The translations under genes and the position numbers were made by a program. DNA of 64,000 bases from Streptomyces decoyicus (GTDB lineage Bacteria; Actinomycetota; Actinomycetes; Streptomycetales; Streptomycetaceae): the NCBI RefSeq assembly GCF_019880305.1, contig NZ_CP082301.1, positions 5,704,001 through 5,768,000 on the forward strand. Reading direction: 5' to 3'. Under the pieces are notes generated by a model, which worked only from the letters and a program-made list of their open reading frames with translations, did no database searches and was not told the DNA's origin. This document shows, in pieces, positions 52,460 through 60,814 of the stretch. Each line of letters opens with the position of its first letter. The first letter of the stretch is position 1.

Positions 52460-52547
52460 GCGAGCGCCGGATACCGCGAGCGAGCCCCGGCGTATCCCTG
52501 AGCGAGCCCCGGGACGTCCCCGAGCAAGCCCCGGGACGTCCCTGAGC
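52458..52547. repeat. 22-base tandem repeat, about four units
   Basis: Units of GAGCGAGCCCCGG-GACGTCCC type at 52458-52477, 52478-52499, 52500-52521 and 52522-52543, then GAGC. The last two units each contain the palindrome GGGACGTCCC. It lies between the DUF77 gene and the facing DUF5937 gene and could be a terminator region or a regulator-binding array. Confidence 0.75.
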
Positions 52548-52560
52548 GCCCGTCCGGGCC

Positions 52561-53541
52561 TCACCCGCCCGCCGCCAGGGTGATCCCCAGCGGAGTGCGC
52601 TCGTACAGCACCTGATGTCCGTGCCGGCGCGAGGCCAGCAGACCGGCGTCGCGCAGCACGGACAGATGCACCGAGACGGAGGACGGCGCCAGGCCGAGCC
52701 GGTGGGCCAGGGCCGTCGTGGTCGACGGCGCGTCGAGGGCGGCCAGTACGGCGGCGCGGTTCGCCCCCAGCAGCCGCGCCAGCGCCGGGCCCGTCTGCGG
52801 CTCGGTCCACAGCCCGCCGATGCCGCGCGCCGGATAGATGACGGTCGGCTGCCAGGGCGGTTCGAAACCGCTGACCACGTCCGGCCACACGAAGACGCTG
52901 GGCAGCAGCAGCACCCCGCGGCCGTCCAGATCCTGCATCCGGGCGACGTCGGTACGGGTGCGGACGGTGAGCGTGTCGCCCGACCACGACACCCGCGGAT
53001 GCAGATCGGCGAACAGCCGCTGGAGCCCGCCGTCCGCCAACTGGCGCGACCGGTAGGCGATCTCGGCCTCCAGCAGTGCCCGCAGCCGCGGCCAGTCCGG
53101 GGCGATCAGCACCCGCCAGGCCCGTTCGGTGACCTCGGCCAGCTCGCGTACGGCCCGCGCCGGGTCCGCCAGCGCCGCCCGGCCGCGCGCCGACTGTGCG
53201 GCACCCGGCGTACCGGCCAGCGACTTGGCCATCTCGGCGCGGGCCAGGGCCGGGTCGGTGGCGCGCAGCCGCGCCAGCTCGTCGTCGAAGCCGGCCAGCG
53301 GGGTGTCCGGCGGGCGGCCCAGGAAGTCGGGGGTGTAGCCCGACGACGGCATGAACAGCCACAGCGGCGTCAGGTCCAGGCCGGCCAGCGTCTCGCGCAT
53401 CCGGCGCAGCCACGGCGTGTGATAGCCGTGCCGGTCCGCGCGGCGCAGGGTGCGTACGGCCTCATGGGTCTCGCACAGTGCCGAGACGGCGAACCGGATG
53501 CGGAGCAGGTCGTCGGCGCCGAAGTGCAGGTTCACCGGCAT
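52561..53541 (-). CDS. Winged-helix transcriptional regulator (ArsR-like, DUF5937 type)
   Basis: 326 aa. The N-terminal 250 residues are an effector-like region (LHFGADDLLRIRFAVSALCETHEAV is a typical opening), and the DNA-binding winged helix is C-terminal: LARLLGANRAAVLAALDAPSTTTALAHRLGLAPSSVSVHLSVLRDAGLLASRRHGHQVLY. It is divergent from an MFS exporter gene, 84 bases away, which it probably regulates. The large opposite-strand frame covering both genes is not real. Confidence 0.9.
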   Translation of the reverse strand: MPVNLHFGADDLLRIRFAVSALCETHEAVRTLRRADRHGYHTPWLRRMRETLAGLDLTPLWLFMPSSGYTPDFLGRPPDTPLAGFDDELARLRATDPALARAEMAKSLAGTPGAAQSARGRAALADPARAVRELAEVTERAWRVLIAPDWPRLRALLEAEIAYRSRQLADGGLQRLFADLHPRVSWSGDTLTVRTRTDVARMQDLDGRGVLLLPSVFVWPDVVSGFEPPWQPTVIYPARGIGGLWTEPQTGPALARLLGANRAAVLAALDAPSTTTALAHRLGLAPSSVSVHLSVLRDAGLLASRRHGHQVLYERTPLGITLAAGG

Positions 53542-53625
53542 GGCCGTGCACGCTCCCCCCCGGCCCGGGATTCGGCTGGAGCCGAAAGAATACGGGGCGG
53601 GAGCGGGGTCCGGCAGGCTGCGAGC

Positions 53626-55077
53626 ATGCCCTCCCCCTCCGGGCCCGCGCCGTCGGGCCGTCCTCCCGCCTGCCCCGAAGAGGGCGCCGCCGCCTGCGCC
53701 GAGCCGTCCGCCTGCGCCGAGCCGTCCGCCGGTGCCGGACCGTCCGCCGACGCCGGACCGTCCGCCGGCGAGGTCCGCGCCGACGGCTATCGCGCCGTGT
53801 TCGCGGTCCCGGAGTTCCGGTTCGTCTTCGCCGCGCATCTGCTGTCCTCGCTCGGCGTGGTGGTCTGCGAGATCGCATTGACCGTCCTCGTCTTCAGGCT
53901 CACCGCGTCGCCGCTGATGAGCGCCCTGACCTTTGCGCTGGGACTGCTGCCGTACGTGCTCGGCGGGACGCTGCTGTCCGCCGTCGCCGACCGCTGTCCG
54001 GCCCGGCGGGTGCTGGTCCTCTGCGATGTGCTGTGTGCGCTGGCGGCGGCGGGAATGGTGCTGCCGGGCACGCCGGTCGCGGTCCTGCTGGTGCTGCGCT
54101 GTGTGATCGCGGCCATCGCGCCGGTCTTCGCCGGGACCCGGGCCGCGACGCTGGGAGAGATCCTCGGCGGGGGAGAGCTGTTCGTGCTGGGGCGCTCGGT
54201 GATCCGCATCGTGAACCAGAGCGCACAGCTCGCCGGCTTCGCGGCGGGGGGCCTGCTGCTCGCCGTGGTGTCCCCGGCGGCGGTGCTCGCGCTCACCGCC
54301 GGTACGTTCCTCGGCTCGGCGCTGCTGCTGCGGCTGGGGACCCTGGCGCGGCCGGCGCGTGACGGGGCACGGGGCGAGGGGCGCGGTGCGCTGCTGGGGG
54401 CCTCGCTGGGCGGGGTGCGGCGGCTGCTGGCCGACCGCCGGGTACGGGCGCTGCTGTTGCTGACCTGGCTGCCGCCGGCGTTCGTCGTCGTCCCCGAGGC
54501 GCTGCTGATCCCCTATGCCGACGGGCTGGGCGTCGGGCCCGCCGGTATGGGGCTGCTGATGTGCAGCATGCCCGTCGGGGCGGTGGCCGCCGAGAGCCTG
54601 GCGGGCTCGTTCCTCGGCCCGCGGGCCCGTACCCGGCTGACGTTCCCCATGGGCGTCTTCGCCGTACTGCCCTCGCTCGGCTTCGCCGCGCAGCCCTCGC
54701 TCGGCTGGGCGGTGCTGCTGCTCGTGCTGACCGGTACCGGGATCTCGTACAACTTCGGTGTCGACCGCTGGTTCGTCGCCGCGGTCCCCGGCGCGCTGCT
54801 GGGGCAGGCGATGACGGTGATGCAGGCGGGCCGGATGACGGTCATGGGATCGGCGATGGGGCTGGCCGGCGCCGCCGCGGAGTACGCACCGCTGCGGGTC
54901 GTGATGCCGGCCGCCGGGGTGGTGGGGGCGGTCTGCGTACTCGCGGTGATCCGGGAGGTGCGGCGTACGGCGCCGGGGTGGCCGGCGGGAGCGGCCGGGG
55001 CGGCCGCCGGAGCGGTGCGGGACCCGGCCGGTCCGGTGCGGGACCCGGCCGGCCCGGTCCCCGGTACCGAAAACTGA
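53626..55077 (+). CDS. MFS transporter
   Basis: 483 aa. An Ala/Pro/Ser-rich N-terminal segment of about 45 residues with a six-residue repeat (CAEPSA, GAGPSA, DAGPSA) precedes about twelve hydrophobic helices. The MFS loop motif is weakly kept between helices 2 and 3 (SAVADRCPARRVLVLCD). It ends with a Pro/Val-rich tail with DPAGPVRDPAGPV repeats. It is probably a drug or metabolite exporter controlled by the divergent DUF5937 regulator. Confidence 0.9.
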   Translation: MPSPSGPAPSGRPPACPEEGAAACAEPSACAEPSAGAGPSADAGPSAGEVRADGYRAVFAVPEFRFVFAAHLLSSLGVVVCEIALTVLVFRLTASPLMSALTFALGLLPYVLGGTLLSAVADRCPARRVLVLCDVLCALAAAGMVLPGTPVAVLLVLRCVIAAIAPVFAGTRAATLGEILGGGELFVLGRSVIRIVNQSAQLAGFAAGGLLLAVVSPAAVLALTAGTFLGSALLLRLGTLARPARDGARGEGRGALLGASLGGVRRLLADRRVRALLLLTWLPPAFVVVPEALLIPYADGLGVGPAGMGLLMCSMPVGAVAAESLAGSFLGPRARTRLTFPMGVFAVLPSLGFAAQPSLGWAVLLLVLTGTGISYNFGVDRWFVAAVPGALLGQAMTVMQAGRMTVMGSAMGLAGAAAEYAPLRVVMPAAGVVGAVCVLAVIREVRRTAPGWPAGAAGAAAGAVRDPAGPVRDPAGPVPGTEN

Positions 55078-55120
55078 GACACGGCTGACCACCATATGAC
55101 CGCCGGGTAGGGTCGGACGC

Positions 55121-55630
55121 GTGCCGAAGCCGCTCAGCCTTGCTTTCGATCCCATCGCGCGTGCCGACGAACTGTGGCAGCAGCGCTGGGGCGCCGTGCC
55201 CTCGATGGCCGCCATCACCTCGATCATGCGCGCCCATCAGATCCTGCTGGCCGAGGTGGACGCGGTGGTCAAGCCGTACGGACTGACCTTCGCCCGCTAC
55301 GAGGCGCTGGTGCTGCTGACCTTCTCCAAGGCCGGTGAACTGCCGATGTCGAAGATCGGCGAGCGGCTGATGGTGCACCCGACCTCGGTGACCAACACCG
55401 TCGACCGGCTGGTGAAGTCGGGTCTCGTCGCCAAGCGGCCGAACCCGAACGACGGGCGGGGCACGCTCGCCACCATCACGGAGAAGGGCCGCGAGGTGTG
55501 TGACAGTGCGACCCGCGATCTGATGGCGATGGACTTCGGGCTCGGGGCGTACGACGCCGAGGAGTGCGGGGAGATCTTCGCGATGCTGCGGCCGCTGCGG
55601 GTGGCGGCGGAGGATTTCCAGGACGAGTAG
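55121..55630 (+). CDS. MarR-family transcriptional regulator
   Basis: 169 aa from GTG 55121. Winged helix: LTFARYEALVLLTFSKAGELPMSKIGERLMVHPTSVTNTVDRLVKSGLVAKRPNPNDGRGTLATITEKG. It is on the same strand as the MFS gene before it and the DUF3817 gene after it, both of which are candidate targets. Ligand unknown. Confidence 0.94.
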   Translation: MPKPLSLAFDPIARADELWQQRWGAVPSMAAITSIMRAHQILLAEVDAVVKPYGLTFARYEALVLLTFSKAGELPMSKIGERLMVHPTSVTNTVDRLVKSGLVAKRPNPNDGRGTLATITEKGREVCDSATRDLMAMDFGLGAYDAEECGEIFAMLRPLRVAAEDFQDE

Positions 55631-55693
55631 CGAGCCCGGCGTTGGCGGGGGGGCGGCGAAGATCGCCCCGGAACGGGTGGTTACGCTCGGGGC

Positions 55694-56026
55694 ATGAAGC
55701 GAAGCGTCCTGACCCGCTACCGGGCGATGGCCTACATCACCGCCGTGATGCTGCTGGTGCTCTGCACGTGCATGGTTTTCAAGTACGGCTTCGGGATGGG
55801 CAAGGACCTCACCCTCGTCGTCTCGCAGATCCACGGCGTGCTCTACATCATCTACCTGGTCTTCGCCTTCGACCTGGGCTCCAAGGCCAAGTGGAAGTTC
55901 GGCAAGCTGCTCTGGGTGCTGGTCTCGGGCACGATCCCCACCGCTGCGTTCTTCGTGGAGCGCCAGGTGGTGCGCGAGGTCGAGCCGCTGATCACCGATG
56001 ACGCTCCGGAGCCGGTGAAGGCCTGA
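55694..56026 (+). CDS. DUF3817 small membrane protein (copy 2)
   Basis: 110 aa with three hydrophobic segments: RAMAYITAVMLLVLCTCMVF, then QIHGVLYIIYLVFAFDLGSKAKW and LLWVLVSGTIPTAAFF. It is paralogous to the protein at 51801 and follows a MarR gene. Function unknown. A terminator follows. Confidence 0.87.
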   Translation: MKRSVLTRYRAMAYITAVMLLVLCTCMVFKYGFGMGKDLTLVVSQIHGVLYIIYLVFAFDLGSKAKWKFGKLLWVLVSGTIPTAAFFVERQVVREVEPLITDDAPEPVKA

Positions 56027-56084
56027 CGCCAACCGGACCGCCCCCTCGGCGCGGTCCGACGGCACCCCTGCCGGCCTCCTCCGA

Positions 56085-56117
56085 CGCGCCTGTCCCTGCA
56101 CGGGACGGGCGCGTTTT
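56085..56117 (+). terminator. Terminator before icmA
   Basis: CGCGCCTGTCCC and GGGACGGGCGCG arms (one G-U pair), 5-nt loop, then TTTT. Confidence 0.85.
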
Positions 56118-56192
56118 CGCCGGCCGGCAGCCATTACGGATGGTGACCGAGGTGATGCGTATCGCGACTCACACCCCTCTCCCGTCGACAAG

Positions 56193-56210
56193 TACTAGGA
56201 CGTCCAAGTA
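56193..56210 (+). promoter_or_regulatory. 18-bp palindrome just upstream of icmA, operator candidate
   Basis: TACT-A-GGACGTCC-A-AGTA: two 9-base half sites symmetrical apart from one A/A pair, ending 11 bases before the icmA ATG. A repressor or acyl-CoA-responsive regulator bound here would block transcription start or ribosome access. Confidence 0.6.
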
Positions 56211-56221
56211 AATTCGAAGGT

Positions 56222-57922
56222 ATGAACGCTGACGCGATCGATGAGGGCCGCCGCCGCTGGCAGGCTCGGTACGACTCCGCCCGGAAGCGGGACGCGGACT
56301 TCACCACGCTCTCGGGAGATCCCGTCGAGCCGGCGTACGGGCCCCGGCCCGGGGACTCGGTCGAGGGCTTCGAGCGGATCGGGTGGCCGGGTGAGTTCCC
56401 CTTCACGCGGGGCCTGTATCCGACCGGCTACCGCGGGCGGACGTGGACGATCCGCCAGTTCGCCGGTTTCGGCAATGCCGAGCAGACCAACGAGCGCTAC
56501 AAGATGATCCTGAAGGCGGGCGGCGGCGGCCTCTCCGTCGCCTTCGACATGCCCACCCTGATGGGCCGGGACTCCGACGACCCGCGCTCGCTGGGCGAGG
56601 TCGGGCACTGCGGTGTCGCCATCGACTCGGCGGCCGACATGGAGGTCCTGTTCCAGGACATTCCGCTGGGCGACGTCACGACGTCCATGACGATCAGCGG
56701 GCCCGCCGTCCCGGTCTTCTGCATGTATCTGGTGGCCGCCGAACGGCAGGGCATCGATCCGGGGGTCCTGAACGGCACGCTCCAGACGGACATCTTCAAG
56801 GAGTACATCGCGCAGAAGGAGTGGCTCTTCCAGCCCGAGCCGCATCTGCGTCTGATCGGCGACCTGATGGAGCACTGCGCGCGCGGCATCCCCGCGTACA
56901 AGCCGCTCTCGGTCTCCGGCTACCACATCCGCGAGGCGGGCGCGACGGCCGCCCAGGAGCTGGCGTACACGCTCGCCGACGGCTTCGGCTATGTGGAGCT
57001 GGGCCTCTCCCGTGGGCTGGACGTCGACACCTTCGCCCCCGGCCTGTCCTTCTTCTTCGACGCGCATCTGGACTTCTTCGAGGAGATCGCCAAATTCCGG
57101 GCCGCGCGCCGGATCTGGGCCCGCTGGATGCGGGACGTCTACGGCGCGACGAGCGACAAGGCGCAGTGGCTGCGCTTCCACACCCAGACCGCGGGTGTCT
57201 CGCTGACCGCCCAGCAGCCGTACAACAACGTCGTACGGACCGCCGTCGAGGCCCTGGCGGCCGTGCTCGGCGGCACGAACTCGCTGCACACCAACGCGCT
57301 GGACGAGACCCTCGCCCTGCCCAGTGAGCAGGCCGCGGAGATCGCGCTGCGCACCCAGCAGGTGCTGATGGAGGAGACCGGGGTCGCCAACGTCGCCGAC
57401 CCGCTGGGCGGTTCGTGGTTCATCGAGTCGCTGACCGACCGGATCGAGGCGGACGCCGAGAAGATCTTCGACCAGATCAAGGAGCGCGGCAGGCGGGCGG
57501 TCCCGAACGGCGAGCACCCCATCGGCCCGATGACCTCCGGCATCCTGCGCGGCATCGAGGACGGCTGGTTCACCGGCGAGATCGCCGAATCCGCCTTCCA
57601 GTACCAGCAGGCGCTGGAGAAGGGCGACAAGAAGGTCGTCGGCGTCAACTGCCACCACGGCTCGGTCACCGGCGACCTGGAGATCCTGCGGGTCAGCCAC
57701 GAGGTCGAGCGCGAGCAGGTGCGGGCGCTCGCGCAGCGCAAGGAGGCCCGTGACGACGCCCGGGTCCAGGCCTCGCTGAAGGCGATGCTGGAAGCCGCCC
57801 GGGACGGCGGCAACATGATCGAGCCGATGCTGGAGGCCGTACGGGCCGAGGCGACGCTCGGCGAGATCTGCGGAGTGCTGCGGGACGAGTGGGGGGTTTA
57901 TACGGAGCCGGCGGGGTTCTGA
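56222..57922 (+). CDS. icmA: Isobutyryl-CoA mutase large subunit
   Basis: AdoCbl-dependent enzyme that interconverts isobutyryl-CoA and n-butyryl-CoA, linking valine breakdown with butyrate and polyketide precursors. 566 aa, the TIM-barrel substrate domain only; the cobalamin-binding domain of methylmalonyl-CoA mutase is missing, as expected when a separate small subunit (IcmB) carries it. The substrate-discriminating positions read Phe80 (RQFAGFG) and Gln198 (IAQKE), the isobutyryl-type pair, where methylmalonyl-CoA mutases have Tyr and Arg. Length and sequence agree closely with S. coelicolor IcmA as remembered. ATG 56222 has a weak ribosome site (CGAAGG). Confidence 0.95.
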   Translation: MNADAIDEGRRRWQARYDSARKRDADFTTLSGDPVEPAYGPRPGDSVEGFERIGWPGEFPFTRGLYPTGYRGRTWTIRQFAGFGNAEQTNERYKMILKAGGGGLSVAFDMPTLMGRDSDDPRSLGEVGHCGVAIDSAADMEVLFQDIPLGDVTTSMTISGPAVPVFCMYLVAAERQGIDPGVLNGTLQTDIFKEYIAQKEWLFQPEPHLRLIGDLMEHCARGIPAYKPLSVSGYHIREAGATAAQELAYTLADGFGYVELGLSRGLDVDTFAPGLSFFFDAHLDFFEEIAKFRAARRIWARWMRDVYGATSDKAQWLRFHTQTAGVSLTAQQPYNNVVRTAVEALAAVLGGTNSLHTNALDETLALPSEQAAEIALRTQQVLMEETGVANVADPLGGSWFIESLTDRIEADAEKIFDQIKERGRRAVPNGEHPIGPMTSGILRGIEDGWFTGEIAESAFQYQQALEKGDKKVVGVNCHHGSVTGDLEILRVSHEVEREQVRALAQRKEARDDARVQASLKAMLEAARDGGNMIEPMLEAVRAEATLGEICGVLRDEWGVYTEPAGF

Positions 57923-57954
57923 GGCGAGGCGAGCCGGGGCTGCCCCGGTTGCGG

Positions 57955-57980
57955 GGCCGGCGGCGACTGCGCCGCCGGCC
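57955..57980. terminator. Convergent terminator between icmA and the membrane-protein gene
   Basis: Perfect 11-bp stem GGCCGGCGGCG with loop ACTG. Confidence 0.8.
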
Positions 57981-57983
57981 GGC

Positions 57984-58643
57984 TCAGCCGGATACGGGCA
58001 GGACGAGCCCGAGGACCGGGCTGACGACGACCACGCCGCCCAGGGCCACCGCCGCGGCGGTGAGCACGATCTTGCGGGTTCGCGTACCCGCGGTCGCGCG
58101 CCACTTCTCCTTCATGTGGCGGAACGTGCCGCCGGTTTCACCGAAGCCGGTGAGCCAGTCGAAGAGCAGGACGGGGAGCAGGAGAAGGAAGGCGAAGGCG
58201 GCCATGAAGTTCTTCGTGACTTCCCCGCGACTGGCGATGGTGTAGTCCGAATTCAGGAACCCGATCACGGAGTTGTCGCGCTGGGCCTGGGTCGGTACCC
58301 GGGCACGCGCGTCGTAGTCGGTATCGATGCCGTCCAGGGAAGCCTTGTCGTCCCTGACCTTCCCGTCGTCCGAACGGAAGCTTCCTTCGCAGTCGAACTC
58401 GTTGGACGGCGATTTGGAGTGCCGTGAGCTGGAACTGTGATGGACGAAGCAGTCCGTGACCGTGAACGTTCCGTGTATACCCGTCCGGCCTGCTGCGGTC
58501 AGCCCTTTCATGGCGAAGAGGGAACTGGCCAGCAGCACAATGACAAGGAGCGCCAGGTGGGCGCACAGCCCTCCGAATGACTTCTTGCCGGAGGCATGGG
58601 GGAGCGGGGGCATGACGAACTGTTGCCTTTCCTGGTCGTTCAT
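57984..58643 (-). CDS. Hypothetical membrane protein (possible type VII locus partner)
   Basis: 219 aa from ATG 58643. Hydrophobic segments at about 24-42, 145-164 and 193-215. Between the first two lies an extracellular-type region with GIHGTFTVTDCFVHHSSSS, two Cys and a charged stretch. It has no recognised family; its A/T content by eye is higher than that of its neighbours. Its 5' end lies in a segment that is duplicated downstream (58461-58809 and 58848-59191). The divergent WXG100-like genes make it a candidate membrane component or modulator of that module. Confidence 0.7.
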   Translation of the reverse strand: MNDQERQQFVMPPLPHASGKKSFGGLCAHLALLVIVLLASSLFAMKGLTAAGRTGIHGTFTVTDCFVHHSSSSRHSKSPSNEFDCEGSFRSDDGKVRDDKASLDGIDTDYDARARVPTQAQRDNSVIGFLNSDYTIASRGEVTKNFMAAFAFLLLLPVLLFDWLTGFGETGGTFRHMKEKWRATAGTRTRKIVLTAAAVALGGVVVVSPVLGLVLPVSG

Positions 58644-59191
58644 GGAGCCATGGAGTCTGCTGCCCGGCAGTCCGGCGTGCAAGAGGCGTTGCACCGGATG
58701 CGAAACGGATCCTCAGGGTCCTCCCGCCCTGGTGGGCGCGGATGCCGAATACCGTACGCCATGCGCTTTATTCGATTCCTTGCCGTGCGGAATCGAGGCC
58801 GGGCCGATGGCGCGTCACCCCGGACTGACCTTGTGGAACTTCTCGGACGTGAATGTTCCGTGCGTGCCCACGGTGTCCGCCTCGTCCGGCCTGCTACCGG
58901 TGAAATCGCACTTGAGTGCCAGGACATGGGTGATGAAAGACAGGCGGCCATATCGGCCCGGAAATCGCTGTATAGCGGGCGCGAGGGGAGCGGGGCAGGC
59001 GGAACACCCGGCTTCCCGGTCGGTGACGGGGGCCTTGGGCTTGCTGTCCGGCAACCTGCCGCGAAAGCGGCGGTGCAGCGTACGTGAAAGGGATCTTCAC
59101 GGTTCCGCCCCAGGGTCGCCTCGGGGGTTGGATACCGTACGTCGCGAGACTTATCCGATCCTTAAGCCGCGCAGATCGAGGGGGACCCATG
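58461..59191. repeat. Imperfect tandem duplication of a divergent promoter segment (about 350-nt units)
   Basis: Unit A 58461-58809 and unit B 58848-59191, offset about 383-387 bases, align from CGTGAA(C/T)GTTCCGTG through GCTGCCCGGCA/GCTGTCCGGCA and ATACCGTACG to an ATGGC. Unit A includes the 5' end of the complete minus-strand membrane gene; unit B ends with the ribosome site and ATG of the intact WXG100-like gene. Between them the duplicate ends are decayed: unit A stops at an orphan ATG (58807) and unit B carries a minus-strand remnant without start. This region (58644-59188, 545 bases) contains no intact gene. Confidence 0.75.
58815..59054 (-). pseudogene. Remnant of the 5' end of the membrane-protein gene (unit B)
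   Basis: The minus-strand reading LPDSKPKAPVTDRE aligns base for base with the start region of the intact gene (LPGSRLHGSMNDQE). The start Met there is Val (GTC) here, and later GTHGTFTSEKF parallels GIHGTFTVTDCF before an early stop. It has lost its start codon and membrane helix, so it is not functional as a gene. Confidence 0.65.
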
Positions 59192-59527
59192 GCAGGCTCC
59201 GGGTACGACGTGGATCCGGCCGTCCTCAAGACGCAGGGCGGTGTCTTCGAGGATATCGGCTCCGATTTCGGCGAGTCCGCCAAGAAGCTGAAGGCCACCC
59301 TCAAAGAAGCCGAGGAGTGGGGCAGCGATGAATTCGTGAAGATCTTCAATGACTTCTACAAGCCGGTGAGCGAGGGGATCGCCGAATCGATGCCGCACCT
59401 CGGTGAAGAGATCTCCAAGATCGGCAGCAAACTCCAGGCGATGGGTGCGCATTACGACTCCACCGAGCGGGAGCAGCACGATCACCTCGCCAAGTACGCG
59501 GCGCACCGCCCGAATATCGCGAATTGA
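59189..59527 (+). CDS. WXG100-family type VII secretion substrate
   Basis: 112 aa helical hairpin. The turn between the helices reads AEEWGSDEFVKIF, the W-x-G-type signature of ESX/EsxA-like substrates as found in Streptomyces. The N-terminal helix has GYDVDPAVLKTQGGVFEDIGSDF and the C-terminal one GEEISKIGSKLQAMG. ATG 59189 has a GAGGGGG ribosome site. It is the first of three co-directional genes and would be exported alone or as a partner of the next product. The ESX ATPase and membrane core are not in this window. Confidence 0.85.
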   Translation: MAGSGYDVDPAVLKTQGGVFEDIGSDFGESAKKLKATLKEAEEWGSDEFVKIFNDFYKPVSEGIAESMPHLGEEISKIGSKLQAMGAHYDSTEREQHDHLAKYAAHRPNIAN

Positions 59528-59607
59528 CGCCGAATCAGGCCGGCGCGCCCGTCCCGCATATGTCCCGCCCGTCAATGAACAAATGCTGCACCGGGGAGTA
59601 ACACACC

Positions 59608-60783
59608 GTGGCCACCATCATGCTTCCTGTGGAGGTCGACTGGGTTCTCGATCTGCTGGGCTTCCAATGGCCCAATGTCGACGAGGACAAGATCCGGGAT
59701 GCGGCCGAGGCCTGGAGCGACTTCGCCGCAGCCGTCCGCCAGTACCAACAGCAGGGCGTCACCGCCTCGAACACGGTGCACGGCGCCAACTCCGGTGAGG
59801 CGGTCGAGGCCTTCGGCAACCACTGGAAGAAGTTCGCGGGCGGCGACGGCTATCTCGATGATGTGGCCGACGCCGCCGAGGTGCTCGCGGTGGTGCTACA
59901 GGTCGTGGCCGCGCTCGTCATGGTGATGAAGATTGCGGTGATCGTGCAGCTCATCGCGCTGGCAATCGAGTTCGCCATGGCTCAGGCCGCCGCGCCGGTC
60001 ACCCTCGGTGCCTCCGAGGCCGGGGCGGCCGCGGCCACGGCGACGACCAGGGTGATGATTCGCAAGATCCTCAACGAGGCGAAGACGAAGATCGTCCAGG
60101 CCGTCAAGGAGGCCCTGGAGAAGAAGGTGGTGAAGGGCGCCCGGGAGATTGCCGTGGACCTGGCCAAGGACCTCGGCAAGGACATGGCCAAGGGCGTCGG
60201 ACAGAACCTCGTCTCACAGGGGATCCAGAACTACTTCGGGGCGCAGGACGGGTTCGAACCGAAGGACGCGGGCAAGGCCCTGCTCGACCCCCTCGCCGAG
60301 AAGGCCAAGGATGTCGGCAAGGTCGGCACGGGCGGCCTCCATATGGCCCAGGGCGTCGGCAAGGTCGCGCAGGGCGACTTCGCCGAGGGCGGCAAGCAGA
60401 TCTGGGAGGGGGAGCAGGAGACCGCCGGGGGCATCAAGAGCGTCTACGACATCCGCCACAAGGACAAGGAAGCGGCGCCCGAGGGCGACGGGGCGGGTGA
60501 CGGTGGCACGTCCGGAGACGGGACGGGTGACGGCGGCTCGTCCGGCGACGGTTCGGGCGCCTCCTCCGGAACCGGTACGACCTCGGCGTCCGACGGCGGT
60601 TCCGGCGGTGCGTCCGACGGGGGAAGCGGCGGCCCCGCGTCCTCCGGCGGCTCCGACGGCGCCGCGGCCGCGCCGGCGAGCGGGGCGCGGCCCCGGCTCT
60701 CGGACGGCATCCCCGACAACGAGGCACCCGGCTCGGACGACGGTCGGGACGAGGCCCGTCGCGTCCGCAACGCCTTCGGCTGA
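59608..60783 (+). CDS. CpnT/WXG100-like N-domain protein with low-complexity C-terminus
   Basis: 391 aa from GTG 59608. The N-terminal 90 residues match the WXG100-like domain seen at the front of CpnT-type and other actinobacterial toxins (WVLDLLGFQWPNVDEDKIRDAAEAWSDFAAAV, then ANSGEAVEAF and WKKFAGGDGYLDDV). A hydrophobic part (about 95-135) and a Lys/Ala helical region to 290 follow. The last 100 residues are Gly/Ser/Asp low complexity (DGGSSGDGSG, GGASDGGSGG) ending ARRVRNAFG. No catalytic toxin domain was recognised, so either the effector activity is novel or it is a structural/secreted partner. It is 80 bases after the WXG100 gene. Confidence 0.82.
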   Translation: MATIMLPVEVDWVLDLLGFQWPNVDEDKIRDAAEAWSDFAAAVRQYQQQGVTASNTVHGANSGEAVEAFGNHWKKFAGGDGYLDDVADAAEVLAVVLQVVAALVMVMKIAVIVQLIALAIEFAMAQAAAPVTLGASEAGAAAATATTRVMIRKILNEAKTKIVQAVKEALEKKVVKGAREIAVDLAKDLGKDMAKGVGQNLVSQGIQNYFGAQDGFEPKDAGKALLDPLAEKAKDVGKVGTGGLHMAQGVGKVAQGDFAEGGKQIWEGEQETAGGIKSVYDIRHKDKEAAPEGDGAGDGGTSGDGTGDGGSSGDGSGASSGTGTTSASDGGSGGASDGGSGGPASSGGSDGAAAAPASGARPRLSDGIPDNEAPGSDDGRDEARRVRNAFG

Positions 60784-60814
60784 CACCGGCCGGCGACGGC
60801 TGAGAGGAACCCCC

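Noticed and set aside
52561..55227. 888-codon minus-strand frame across the regulator and the MFS gene
   Set aside because: Only its downstream part (the regulator) matches a family; the rest is antisense to a clear MFS transporter and is Gln/Arg-rich noise.
58894..59349. Minus-strand frame covering the WXG100 start
   Set aside because: Opposite a clear WXG100 gene and within the duplicated promoter segment; no ribosome site or family.
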